Notes: generated from the letters alone by a model not told the origin. Positions 1-8,414 are shown, counted from the stretch's first letter. The stretch: DNA of 10,964 nt from Euperipatoides rowelli (GCA_003024985.2 PXIH01S0000168.1), one strand, 5' to 3'. A program made the numbers and translations.

Positions 1-20
1 TCAAAATTATCAATATGGTA

Positions 21-56
21 TTTTTTTTTTTGGGGGTGGGGGGGGGGTGGGGGGTG
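21..56 (+). repeat. T-run followed by G-rich low-complexity tract
   Basis: Eleven T are followed by G runs of 5, 10 and 6 separated by single T (32-36, 38-47, 49-54). The long central run can be split, so the plus strand meets the usual G-quadruplex pattern of four or more G3 tracts with short loops. Run lengths here are the kind that sequencing and assembly get wrong. Confidence 0.85.
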
Positions 57-712
57 AGAGCTGATGAGGATAGGATTAAAACCTGGTCTATCTAATTGAA
101 ATTTGGTATTCATCTGAATCAAGAGTAATTACAAGCAAACAGTGTGTATGTGTGTGTGTATGCCAACTATGTAAAATTAAAATTATTGTTTTATAGTATT
201 CATCATCTGCTTGCCATTTCACATAATGAGAAATAGTCAATGTTTTGCGACAAAGCTTGATTTATTTCTGCTCGTTTACAGTATTTTGTTAAATTGTATT
301 ACAAATATAGTACATGTTTGATTTAATTTTATTATCGGTTCTTTGATTGATCTTATATGATATCCCTTACCTACCGTTTAATTATCTGTGGCCCTTTCAA
401 ATGTTTTTGCCTTCATCTTTGTATGCTTCCGGCAGTGTAATTGAATATGTATTATAGTGAAATGCTAATTATTTTTATTTGGTGTTTCACCATCATTGTT
501 CTATCCATAAAACTTTTATCAAAATATGAACATAAAGTCAAATCATATTCAATAAATAAATTGAATTTACTGAAATGTATGGATAAATAAATCTCTAATA
601 TTTTATAATGTAAGCAGGTTATTTTTTTTTCTAAGTTTGCAGCAATATTGAGTCTAATCTAAAACATGACATGATTCAGATCTAACTAAAAAGTTTATAT
701 TTTCAATTTCAG
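57..712 (+). other. non-coding stretch, probable intron before the 713 exon
   Basis: No open frame with protein-like composition is seen on either strand. If the exon at 713 is real, at least its 3' part is intron: a CTAAC branch-point-like sequence at 682-686 lies about 27 nt before the acceptor AG (711-712), and a short T-rich tract (700-710) lies between them. I could not find the preceding exon. Confidence 0.45.
142..160. repeat. GT microsatellite, imperfect
   Basis: A (GT)n tract is interrupted by one A. It is an ordinary short simple repeat in AT-rich DNA with no coding potential. Confidence 0.8.
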
Positions 713-837
713 AGTACAGATTTGGTTGGCCAACATGTCTCCTTACCTCATCTAAAATTTTGAATTTTGAGGTCATGGAACCCATTGTCACAACAGAAGT
801 TCCATCTACATCAAACCCTATCAATTTGGGTGAATAA
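713..837 (+). CDS. candidate 3'-terminal coding exon, unknown protein
   Basis: This looks like the last coding exon of a plus-strand gene whose earlier exons lie outside the window or were not found. The acceptor reads ...TTTTCAATTTCAG and is preceded by a branch-like CTAAC. The exon begins with two bases completing a split codon (phase 1), then 40 open codons and TAA at 835-837. The peptide has ordinary protein composition: it starts YRFGWPTCLLTSSK, continues with FEVMEPIVTTEVPSTSNP, and ends INLGE. Local G+C is clearly above that of the flanks. I do not recognise the family; the Thr/Ser/Pro-rich end looks like a flexible C-terminal tail. AATAAA overlaps the stop and a second copy is at 952-957. 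It is antisense to the AFG2-type exon at 3.9-4.1 kb, so the two genes would converge or be nested. The main doubt is that 40 open codons could arise by chance; the splice signals and composition argue against that. Confidence 0.5.
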
Positions 838-951
838 ATTAATATGGAGTGTTTTTATATGCTTTTTAAATTTTTTTTAAGGAAGGCAGGTGGCTACTGA
901 CTAAGTCCACTAATATAGATGGAGGGTAATCCTAAAAATTAAAAAAAAATC

Positions 952-957
952 AATAAA
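952..957 (+). terminator. candidate polyadenylation signal AATAAA
   Basis: AATAAA lies 115 nt after the stop of the 713-837 exon and directly before an AT microsatellite. Another AATAAA (833-838) overlaps the stop itself. In AT-rich DNA this hexamer is common, so it counts only because of where it sits. Confidence 0.3.
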
Positions 958-977
958 TATATATATATATATATATA
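957..977. repeat. AT microsatellite
   Basis: About ten uninterrupted AT units form this simple repeat, which is likely polymorphic in length. Confidence 0.9.
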
Positions 978-1289
978 CGATCTATATAAAAAGAAAAAGC
1001 ATGAATGTTGTTTAATATACTGTAAACATACAGTCCTCCTATCTGTACAAACAAGTTATATTTAAAGAAGATAAGAATCTTTACAAATTTTTTACTATTA
1101 ATTGTTAAAAATTCCCTTATTAAACTATTATTTTTCTCTCTTCCAATTTGTAGCTTGTCCAGAGAGAAAGAATCATTAAAAACAATGTAAAATTTTATGA
1201 GGTTTTTAAATAAATATCAAACAACAATTCAGTAAAATAGCTTTAAAAATTAAAAAAAAAAAAAAATCATGTGTGTGTTTGTCTGTTTA

Positions 1290-1307
1290 GGGAAGGGAAA
1301 GGGAGGG
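1290..1307 (+). other. canonical G-quadruplex motif
   Basis: Four GGG tracts (1290-1292, 1295-1297, 1301-1303, 1305-1307) are separated by loops of 2, 3 and 1 purines, exactly fitting the G3 N1-7 pattern. It follows a GT-rich patch and is isolated in DNA that is otherwise about 75% A+T. Confidence 0.7.
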
Positions 1308-1522
1308 ACAAATTTTTTCCCATAACAAAAATTTCATTAATCAAATTTTTTTTTTAATATTTATAATTGAATTCTTGATCAAAATCTAAAAAATTAAAAT
1401 ATTAGACAAATAAATAGTACACAATTTTATGACCAATAGTACTTTATTTTATTAAAAATTAATATGAGATTGTTAATAAATCATTACTGTAGAAGGGTGA
1501 AGTACTAAGGTTGAATGATAGT

Positions 1523-1532
1523 GTCACGTGAC
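1523..1532. promoter_or_regulatory. palindromic E-box GTCACGTGAC
   Basis: This perfect ten-base palindrome contains the CACGTG E-box with the GT/AC flanks favoured by bHLH-ZIP factors of the USF and MiT/TFE type; it equals the CLEAR consensus. No promoter or first exon is evident beside it, so function is unproven and a chance match is possible. Confidence 0.35.
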
Positions 1533-1574
1533 CAAGTCAAAGCTTGGCTTTTTAAACCATTTCTTTGGCTATGT

Positions 1575-1932
1575 TTATTTAAACAATTTTGAGTTGAGCT
1601 TTGAAATCTTGTGCAACATCATAAGAGGACAAACAAAGTAATCAGATGATAAGATAGAGTTCAAGATTATTAAAATCAAAATTGAGAGCATAAAGATGGT
1701 GGATAAGAGAGAAAAAAATGTATCATTCATAAGCTTTAAAAACCAGTCCATCACTGTAAAAGGTCTCAAGTAGTTAAAATACAAAATTAGTCCCGACATC
1801 ATGGTCCAGCCAGTAGCGATGTTGACTGAATCTGTGCCAAGACATATGATGGGATTAGCACAGGTTTGCGTCCCAGTGAGCCAGGGTTTTATAACCAAGT
1901 ACGCTAGCTCAGGAAAGGAACTGGTGTCTAAT
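1575..1932 (-). other. higher-complexity island with minus-strand open frame, unidentified
   Basis: The stretch at about 1795-1900 is noticeably less AT-rich than its surroundings. A minus-strand frame stays open from about 1932 to the stop at 1575. Its first part reads KPWLTGTQTCANPIICLGTD and its later part is a run of Leu/Ile residues that AT-rich DNA gives easily. I recognise no protein family. A box-B-like GGTTTGCGTCC on the plus strand (1863-1873) hints at an old tRNA-derived SINE, with two mismatches to the consensus. A decayed interspersed repeat seems as likely as a gene. Confidence 0.25.
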
Positions 1933-2957
1933 TGACTCTAGAATACTCTAGTGAAATTAATTAAATTAAAAATGCATTTACTGTGAATAGCGGTAAAAAA
2001 AAAATTTTTTAAAAAAAAAAAAAAAAAAAATACTAAGTTGAGGAAGTAATGCCTAGACAAAGAATATACTATTAATCTTTTCCACTCAAATGTCAATTAT
2101 ATATCGACATAAAATTTCTCTTCCACTCCACTGGCGATTAAAAATCAACATTTTTTATTTACAATTAAACAATCATTGTTATATTGTTAACCTCAAAAAT
2201 GCTTCAAATTAGTAACATTTATGTTCAAAAGGACTAAAATAGATTTGTTTTTAATCTTGCCAAATGTTTAAAAAAAAAAAAAACTCAAATTAAAATCAGG
2301 CGATTTATAAGAATGCAATCATGTAAAAAAAAAAAATTGGAGAATGACGGAACAATATCCTATATCTTAATTGGAATATGATCGTGTTCCGAAGCCGGTA
2401 ACAGCATCTCTAATGGGCTTTGTGGGAACTATTTTTTTCTCTTAGATAAAAAAAAAAAATGTTTGATACCCGTGTAACGGGCTTAAACAAAAAAAATATT
2501 TGATATCCATGTAACGGTCTTATTCGCTAGTATTAAAATAATTGGAATGGAAAGGGTTAAATTGCACCTTAGGCTGTCATTTAAAATATTCAAAATTTTA
2601 CGAGTAAAAAAAAATGGGACATTTATTTGCATAAAATTACATTTAAGTAGAAATGCTTCCGTATATTATTGAAAGACTAAACTACTTAAATCCATTATTA
2701 TTAATTTAAACAATCGTATGAATCCTACAAACTTAAGAATATAGTTATCAGATGTGGATATCCTTAAATTACGGTTTAGTAAATTTGGAACTATTTTTAT
2801 TTGATGTAAATTTTAATTACATCTTTGTCTTAAACTACTATCAATTAGTCAAAATAACCAACATTTTTACTTTTACACAGAACTATTGGTAAATTGTAAC
2901 TTGCCAAATGTAACAGATAACTATAATAATAATATGGCTTTTAACCTTTTAAAAAAA
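1933..2957. other. AT-rich non-coding stretch
   Basis: Apart from the tandem duplication at 2462-2522 and long A-runs near 1995-2030, 2270, 2325 and 2450, I see no gene, RNA or mobile element. I looked specifically for the AFG2 D2 motifs (WSDIGG, GPPGCSKT, DELDA, MRPGR) on the minus strand and did not find them. Confidence 0.5.
2462..2522. repeat. diverged tandem duplication, 37-bp period
   Basis: Two 24-nt segments, 2462-2485 and 2499-2522, match at 20 of 24 positions by eye. Both begin TTTGATA, contain GTAACGG in the middle and end CTTA. They are separated by an A-run, giving a period of 37 bp. The first copy contains the small inverted repeat CCCG...CGGG. No coding function is visible. 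Confidence 0.75.
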
Positions 2958-2979
2958 TATTAATCATTAATGATTAATA
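2958..2979. repeat. perfect 22-bp palindrome rich in TAAT cores
   Basis: Positions 2958-2979 read the same on both strands, with TAATCATTAATGATTA at the centre. It contains repeated TAAT/ATTA cores, the binding core of homeodomain proteins. Palindromes are easier to form in AT-rich DNA, but 22 perfect bases with this arrangement is notable. Confidence 0.8.
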
Positions 2980-3905
2980 ACTTTCAATTTTTGTTATAGT
3001 CTAAAGGCAATATTTATATTGAAACATTATCGATTAGATGTTAATCTTTTAAAATTGGCAGTTGCAATACCAAACTATTTAACACATGAAACCTTAACAC
3101 AGTTCTTAACATGCAGTTCATTATCTTTTATATCTTAATGTGTAAAAATTGCATATTTGGCAATTAATATCAATGGGCCCAGTCTCTTTCATTTTGGGTT
3201 TAGATACATTGTGACAATTCCTCTGAATTCCGATGCTTTTGCTCAGGGCATATTCTGATTGAGCCTCAGAGTTCTTCAAAGATTATTAAAATTCACAATA
3301 TGCATGCTCTAATTTTTTTTAAAAATCCTACTTCTCTAGATTTAGAATATAGTATATTCCAATGTTTCCAGTTCTCAAATTTAAAAAAAAAAAAAACACA
3401 GTATTTTATTTGTTTGCAAAACGTCATTGTGAAGAAATGAAGAAAAAGTTTGAAAAGTAAATCAGAGTAAATATTGCCATTTTATTCATATAGACTTAAT
3501 ATGGTAAGGGTCAATCTAGGTTTGAATCCACATTACTTACTGTGAACATAAAATAACGATGCAGAAAACAAGAAAAAAAAATATGGTGCAAGTCAACTAT
3601 TAAATAAACATATTACAATTTTTTGTTTCTCTTTCAAGTACTCTCGCAAAAATAATTGTTTTTTTAGTTTTTAAAAATTACCATACTAAATTAGCCTATT
3701 TATCAATTTTAATGAAAATTGAAAGTCTATTAGATTAACCATTTACCATATTTATTTTTCATTTTTAAATATTTGTTACTTTAATTTTAAAATGCCAATC
3801 AATTTGACATTTTAAATAAAGTTTGCCAACTAAATTATTTATAGCCAATGGCAAATATTTAGCACTGGCATAGTTACTTTCAAGAAATAAACAATGTGGG
3901 TTTAC
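2980..3905 (-). other. probable intron downstream of the AFG2-type exon
   Basis: This lies 3' of the AFG2-type exon on the minus strand and starts with its GTAAAC donor (3905 downward). Apart from the island at 3165-3290, nothing codes here. The reading frame of the exon runs through the donor to a stop at about 3765, giving lysine- and asparagine-rich sequence of intron type, which supports splicing at 3906. Confidence 0.5.
3165..3290. other. higher-complexity island, open on both strands, unidentified
   Basis: This segment has balanced base composition inside very AT-rich DNA. On plus it can be read as GPSLFHFGFRYIVTIPLNSD and onward to a TGA at about 3258. On minus it can be read as SEYALSKSIGIQRNCHNVSK, continuing about 20 codons further to a TAA near 3131. 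Neither frame resembles a family I know, and I find no convincing pair of splice sites. A decayed interspersed repeat or a conserved non-coding element would explain it as well as an exon. Confidence 0.25.
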
Positions 3906-4063
3906 CTTAGGTATTTCAACAGCAACTTCTCTAAGAGAACTTGGTCTCACCCGGCACAAAGCATTTCTTAAATCAGGCAAAGTTATCTGTACCAATTGTG
4001 CACACTCTTCATCAGTTAACCTGGGATGTTCCACCAGACACCGTTCAACAGCAAGAGTTCTAG
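3906..4063 (-). CDS. AFG2A: internal exon of AFG2-family AAA+ ATPase (AFG2A/SPATA5-like), D1-D2 linker
   Basis: AFG2 proteins (SPATA5 in animals, Drg1 in yeast, CIP111 in plants) are CDC48-like AAA+ unfoldases with an N domain and two ATPase rings. The yeast protein strips Rlp24 from pre-60S ribosomes. The 158-nt exon has acceptor ...TTTGTATAG, starts phase 1, encodes 52 codons and ends AAG|GTAAAC in phase 0. It reads RTLAVERCLVEHPRL, then AQLVQITLPDLRNAL, then RVRPSSLREVAVEIPK. The pattern LV-IT--D---A---RPS--RE-A---P is the helical end of D1 plus the linker that precedes VSWSDIGG of D2 in this family. No Walker motifs are expected in this exon. The RPSS-RE form and the preceding LVQIT fit AFG2A better than VCP (NPSALRE) or NVL (QPSAKRE); AFG2B is the main alternative. 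D1 and D2 exons were not found in the window, so the gene has long introns or this is an isolated relic. The exon is not a multiple of three, so skipping it would shift the frame. Confidence 0.8.
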
Positions 4064-4070
4064 CTATACA

Positions 4071-4089
4071 AATAAATAAATAAATAAAT
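4071..4089. repeat. (AAAT)n microsatellite beside the splice acceptor
   Basis: Nearly five AAAT units begin 7 bp before the intron end of the AFG2-type exon. On the transcript strand they read as (TTTA)n and take the place of the polypyrimidine tract, so repeat length could affect use of this acceptor. Confidence 0.85.
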
Positions 4090-6280
4090 TTAAAATTAAT
4101 TAAGATAATCTATTTTATAAAATAATGGTTTTTTGCTATCTTCAGACCACATTTAATAAACTGTCATAACATTTTTTTATTTCAAATAAATTTTAACAAA
4201 TGAAATGCATTAAATCTAAATGAAATGTAGCCTACTAACTTTAAATTTTATAGACTATCTAAGTGTAAGGTGTTTTACTTTTATAAAAAAAAAATATTAA
4301 ATATTCCATCTGGTATGTACTTCAAATATTTAATAACTGACAATAGTTGTTTTTTTACCAATTAAAAAGTTCAATAGAAAAATATACAGATATTTGATTT
4401 AAAAGGGATGACAATTTTCAGGAAAAGTTTGAAAGGAGCTTCAACTAGGAACAAGAATTTAAATGCCCAAACAGCTATAGTATATAAATCATGGTATAAA
4501 TCCTACTTCAAAAAAATTGTTGATTACCTTTAGATTCAATCTAAATTTATTATAAAATAAAGAAACAAGAAAAGATAAACCTTTTTTCCTAGGGCCATTT
4601 CATCATGTGTCATCATTTCTTTTCTTAACAGCTTAGAAGAGGTTGCAGAGGGTTAAGTTAGCTCATAGTTCTTTCCCTGAAGGTTTATGACACACAAAGG
4701 AGAAATGCAGCCCAACATAGACCTCTTCAATAATAGGCGGAGGATGGATTGAGATAACTTAGAGACACTAGAAAAAATCTTAATCTACTCAGAAAATCGA
4801 CTAAAAATTGTTAATCTACTCAAACTTGTAACCAAAACATGATCTTCTTAATCTAAATTATTTTAACTTTGAATGTGAGAAGCTGTGAATAAGACAACAT
4901 TTCTAAGAGGGGATCTAATTTATTAAAGTTACTTTTCACAATTAGCTACAATCATGAACAAAAGATTTCCTGACATTCTGCACTTTGAGGAAACATACAA
5001 TAGACAACAAAACAAATCTTAGTACCTTACAAATAAAGTCATCTTGGGTTTCAGGAAGAAACATCTTCTAGCTTCCCTTTCCATCACTTTTAATCACCAA
5101 GAAGTGATTTAAATTTTTTAAATGTTTCACATTCCTTCAAGAATAAACTTCAAAAGAGAATAAGAGATTGTGTGATATAACTACTAAACGAATTGTTAGT
5201 TTAGCCCAAGAATATATATATATAAAAAGTTAAGTCTAAAACAATTATGCATTAATAACAAAAACAGAACATTTTACATTTTGGGGAAATCCCCCTCCTG
5301 ATTAAAAGATTAGGAGATAGAAAAACGTTTCCTCGTTTGGAAATATCAGATATACTGTATGCTAAGAAAAAGTCTGCAAATGTACATGTATAAAAATAAA
5401 TAACAAAGCTGTACATTAAATATACAAATAATTGTAATTATTTCACTTAAAAAGATAAAATAATTATTACAAAAGCAAGAACATTAATACAAATAATTAT
5501 CAATAAAATATTTGCTATGAAATATTTTTTGGAAACTTTCTAAAACAAACAAAGAACAAGAGACACTTTACCGTACTATTTTCCTTATTATAATAAATTT
5601 CTGTAAATTAACAAACTATTTATATAAAAATATGTAATAAATATGTTCAACGGGCTGCACACGCACACACATACATAGAACTATTACTTTTGACAACAGC
5701 AAAGAATAAAAAAAAAATGTGTATCAGTTGTTACTTCAAATTTGATCAAACTTTAAAAATTTTATACACAGTACACTTGTAACTTATAAAATCCCGAGGC
5801 CAAAATAATAGATGATTTTTTTCTTCTTAAAATTCCACAATATATCCTATATTGTATAAATACTGTATATATAAAAAAGAAAGGCCTTCAGTGTTCACTT
5901 GTTAATTTCTTTTCTTAAAAGTGCTTTTTTTTTTTTTTTCAGGAAATAAACACCAAACATTGACAGGTAAAGTTCAAATGTTAGCTGAAGTCAGCGAAAT
6001 TAATGTCATGAGTCATGTGATCCTAATAGTTTGAAGATAGCTGGGATAGTGCCAAGCATTTGCTGCAAATGAAAGAGGGGAGGGAGGGAGGTAATACAAT
6101 ACATAGAAAGAGCAAGAAAAAAATACTAGAAAATTGTTTTAATTTCTTAATTTTTAATGTCAACAATGAGCATATGGAAATTGTGCAAAGGCATTATAAG
6201 TAGAAAAAAAATAAGTCATTATAATGTTTTAAAAAAAAATTGATATTGTTAAAAACATTTCAGCATCTTATATAAACAAA
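4090..6280 (-). other. long AT-rich intron-like stretch
   Basis: No D1 ATPase motif (GPPGTGKT, FIDELDA, RRPGRFD) appears on the minus strand. Two less AT-rich patches stand out: 4585-4760, with short frames on both strands and no clear product, and 5028-5095, where a minus-strand frame reads MEREARRCFFLKPKMTLF before a TAAG|GTACTA donor-like site. A 24-nt stretch at 5943-5966 on plus is framed by perfect splice signals. None is strong enough to call as a gene. Confidence 0.45.
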
Positions 6281-6320
6281 CATACTGTATAGACAGTATA
6301 TGTACATACTATACAGTATG
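6281..6320. repeat. 12-bp perfect inverted repeat
   Basis: CATACTGTATAG (6281-6292) and its exact reverse complement (6309-6320) are separated by 16 nt, which themselves contain ACAGTATATGTACATA. It contains two copies of the heptamer that is over-represented in this window. Confidence 0.8.
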
Positions 6321-6540
6321 TATGGTAAAAATGCCTATTTTTAACACATTCTAATTATGCTAATATAATAGTTACAGTATATAATGTCCCTTATGTTTAG
6401 TACAATTTCTAAGCTTATAACAGCAATAATAGCTAATACAGTATTTTTAGGAAGACAAATTGCAATTTTTATCTTTAATTTTTTCTTGCCTTAATTTGTT
6501 CATTAAGATCAAAACGTAATTATTACCTTTTTAATTTAAT

Positions 6541-6652
6541 AAAATGCTGATGAAATGAAAATGCTTATTATTAAAAAAAAAATGTATCGATATAAACAAT
6601 ATTTATACATTTTTTTAAAAAAATATAAGCATTTTCATTTCATTAGCATTTT
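6541..6652 (+). repeat. long foldback hairpin, precursor- or MITE-like
   Basis: The left arm (6541-6587) and right arm (6605-6652) are near-perfect reverse complements around a 17-nt loop. The outer 28 bases pair without a gap, with one difference (6549 G) that is a G-U pair in plus-strand RNA but a C-A mismatch in minus-strand RNA. An AT-only internal mismatch follows, then about 12-13 more pairs ending in ATGTAT/ATACAT. Weaker pairing continues outside, with AATTTA at 6533-6538 against TAAATT at 6652-6657. The outer arm contains ATGAAATGAAAATGC, so it is not just low complexity. It could be a small-RNA precursor, a miniature foldback element or a palindromic duplication. No clear target-site duplication is seen. 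Confidence 0.75.
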
Positions 6653-7371
6653 AAATTTTTATTGTGCTGGATGAACAGGGTTTACTTTAATCTTTATTAA
6701 ACTTGGGCTAAGATAGTATTTTAATTGTACAATATTTTTTAAGCATCTGGATTGTGCATTTCTAAATTCATTTTTATCAATGATTTATTTATTTCGATCA
6801 GTTATTTTTACTTTATTAAAGTCCATAATATTTTTATAACAATGTTCTATTTGGGGACTAATAATTATAGCAAGTTTATTGTAAAGGTCTAGGGTGTTTT
6901 TTTTCTATAACAATGTGTTTAAATTTGGAAATACATGATTAAAGAAATTCTATATGAATTCCTATAATTGTTTGCTCGTCCAACTTCAATAATATTATCA
7001 TTTAATAACTTCAAAAAATTTAAATATTAAAAAAAAAAATCAATATATGAATCTAGGTAATGAACCCCATGTTAGCCTATGGACNTTAAAGCGGCCAAAT
7101 AAAGCCATTTTTAAAATATTTCAAGTTGCAAATACCACTTTTCTTGATTTTATTTTTATTCTACACTAGTTACCACACATTTTCATTTGATTTGCTATGA
7201 TTTTTAGAATGCGGGAAAATCTATAAACATTAGAAAATCTAGACGCTTCTACCCCCCCCCCCCCATCTTTGCACTCTTTAATTCTCCCTAAACATCACAT
7301 TTTAATGAAAACTATATTTGAATGTTATCTATATGTCAATTAGATGTTCAAAAGGTTTAAAACTTTTTTAC
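6653..7371. other. AT-rich non-coding stretch with ambiguous base and C-run
   Basis: No gene is visible. It contains one N at 7085 and a run of 13 C at 7252-7264, both signs of a difficult or draft region. Confidence 0.6.
7252..7264. repeat. C homopolymer, 13 bases
   Basis: A C13 tract stands in AT-rich DNA. Its length is likely unreliable and likely variable between individuals. Confidence 0.9.
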
Positions 7372-7858
7372 CTTAGCTGTGGGAGGAGCTTTCAGACTTT
7401 TAAAATTCTCTATAATAAGAAGCCAAATAGTCCTTTAGACACTTTTGCAGCATGCAATAAACAAAATATTCATTAAAAAAATTCAATAAACTAATAACTG
7501 TAAACTTAGGAATGTTCTATAAATTAATAAATAATAGACAAATTATAACATGAATGGTTAGTCTATTTTAAAAATATCAAATTCCTATCATTTTGTGTAC
7601 CACACCTCCTAACGTTTATACTAATTTTATGAGCTGGACTAAGTGCCATGACGTATTTACAGTAGCTCATAACTTTAGTTCTGTTAAAGTCAGGTGACAT
7701 TTTATTGTATGGAATTGTCCAATAACAATTCCTCTATCAAACAAACCTTGATAAACAAAGATTTTTCTCATGATTTTATGAAAATAAATTTTTAACTCAA
7801 CCCACGCACCTATTTCTATATGCTGCAAATTCACAGCATTTGGCCTAATTAAAGCGAT
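7372..7858 (-). other. two exon-like islands with matching phases, unproven
   Basis: At 7372-7409 on minus, 38 nt are framed by ...TTCTTATTATAG and GTAAAA and read NFKSLKAPPTAK (phase 1 in, phase 0 out). At 7810-7858 on minus, 49 nt after a CAAAG acceptor-like end read IALIRPNAVNLQHIEI before G|GTGCGT (phase 0 in, phase 1 out). The phases would join in frame. The larger frame around the second has an N-domain-like look. Because D1 exons are missing between here and the 3906-4063 exon, I do not assign these to AFG2A. They could be chance. Confidence 0.2.
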
Positions 7859-8414
7859 CTTTGAAAATCCCAAAAGGAGATTTTTAAGGGATCTTTTGTA
7901 AACAGATTAAAAAAAAAAAAAATTCAGCATCTTATAAGGAAAAGACCTAAACATGCCTAAGTGCCTCCCTCTCTGTATTTAACCTTATGCTAAATTTTTA
8001 CTCAGTCATACAAAATTGATATTTTTTTTTATTTTAAACACATTTTAAAGGGGAAAAAATAAATAAAATTCAAGTAGAATAATTACTTTATAAAAAAAAC
8101 ATGAGCTTTTTATTCAAATTATTTTTGAAGACATAAAGAAGGAATTGATTTATAAGCACCAGAGCTTGACAACACAGCTGATTATAATAAGAATTTTTAT
8201 GACAGTTGTCATAAATAATTTTTTTTTAGCTTTAGCTAATTTTTGAGCTATAAAAACATTACAGCATTAAAATTGGATTAACAAATAATTTTTTTTTTTT
8301 TTAAAGTATAGATGAGATTTTATCAGATTAGTGTGTTATTAAACCCTGCGGACTTTCATGTACCGCTGTAATGTATGCAAATTATATTACTGTATATGAC
8401 TACCATAGAATGCC
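7859..8414. other. AT-rich non-coding stretch
   Basis: Several T- and A-runs are present, with no gene, RNA or repeat family that I recognise. Confidence 0.55.

Larger units (their letters stand above)
978..1574. other. AT-rich non-coding stretch with G4 motif and E-box
   Basis: I see no gene here. The stretch contains poly-A/T runs, one canonical G-quadruplex motif (1290-1307) and one perfect E-box palindrome (1523-1532), listed separately. If the AFG2-type gene continues to lower coordinates, this lies within or beyond its introns. Confidence 0.5.

Noticed and set aside
1575-1800. Leu/Ile-rich membrane-like end of the minus-strand frame
   Set aside because: Runs of Leu, Ile and Phe come easily from AT-rich DNA, and there is no family signal. 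Only the less AT-rich part at 1795-1932 is worth a second look.
3765-3905. Read-through continuation of the AFG2-type exon frame to a stop at 3765
   Set aside because: A good GTAAAC donor ends the conserved sequence exactly at EIPK, and what follows has intron composition and no similarity to the family.
4620-4670. Acceptor-like TTTCTTTTCTTAACAG on plus followed by LEEVAEG
   Set aside because: The frame stops after seven codons and no donor fits before the stop, so an exon is not supported.
5836-5855. 8-bp inverted repeat ACAATATA/TATATTGT with 3-nt loop
   Set aside because: Short and purely AT-rich apart from the ends; such pairs are expected often at this composition, and there is no T-run terminator context relevant to a eukaryote.
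7667-7873. Minus-strand frame as an N-domain exon of AFG2A
   Set aside because: The first 25 residues look N-domain-like, but the rest does not, and the D1 exons that should lie between it and the linker exon are absent. Kept only as a low-interest finding.
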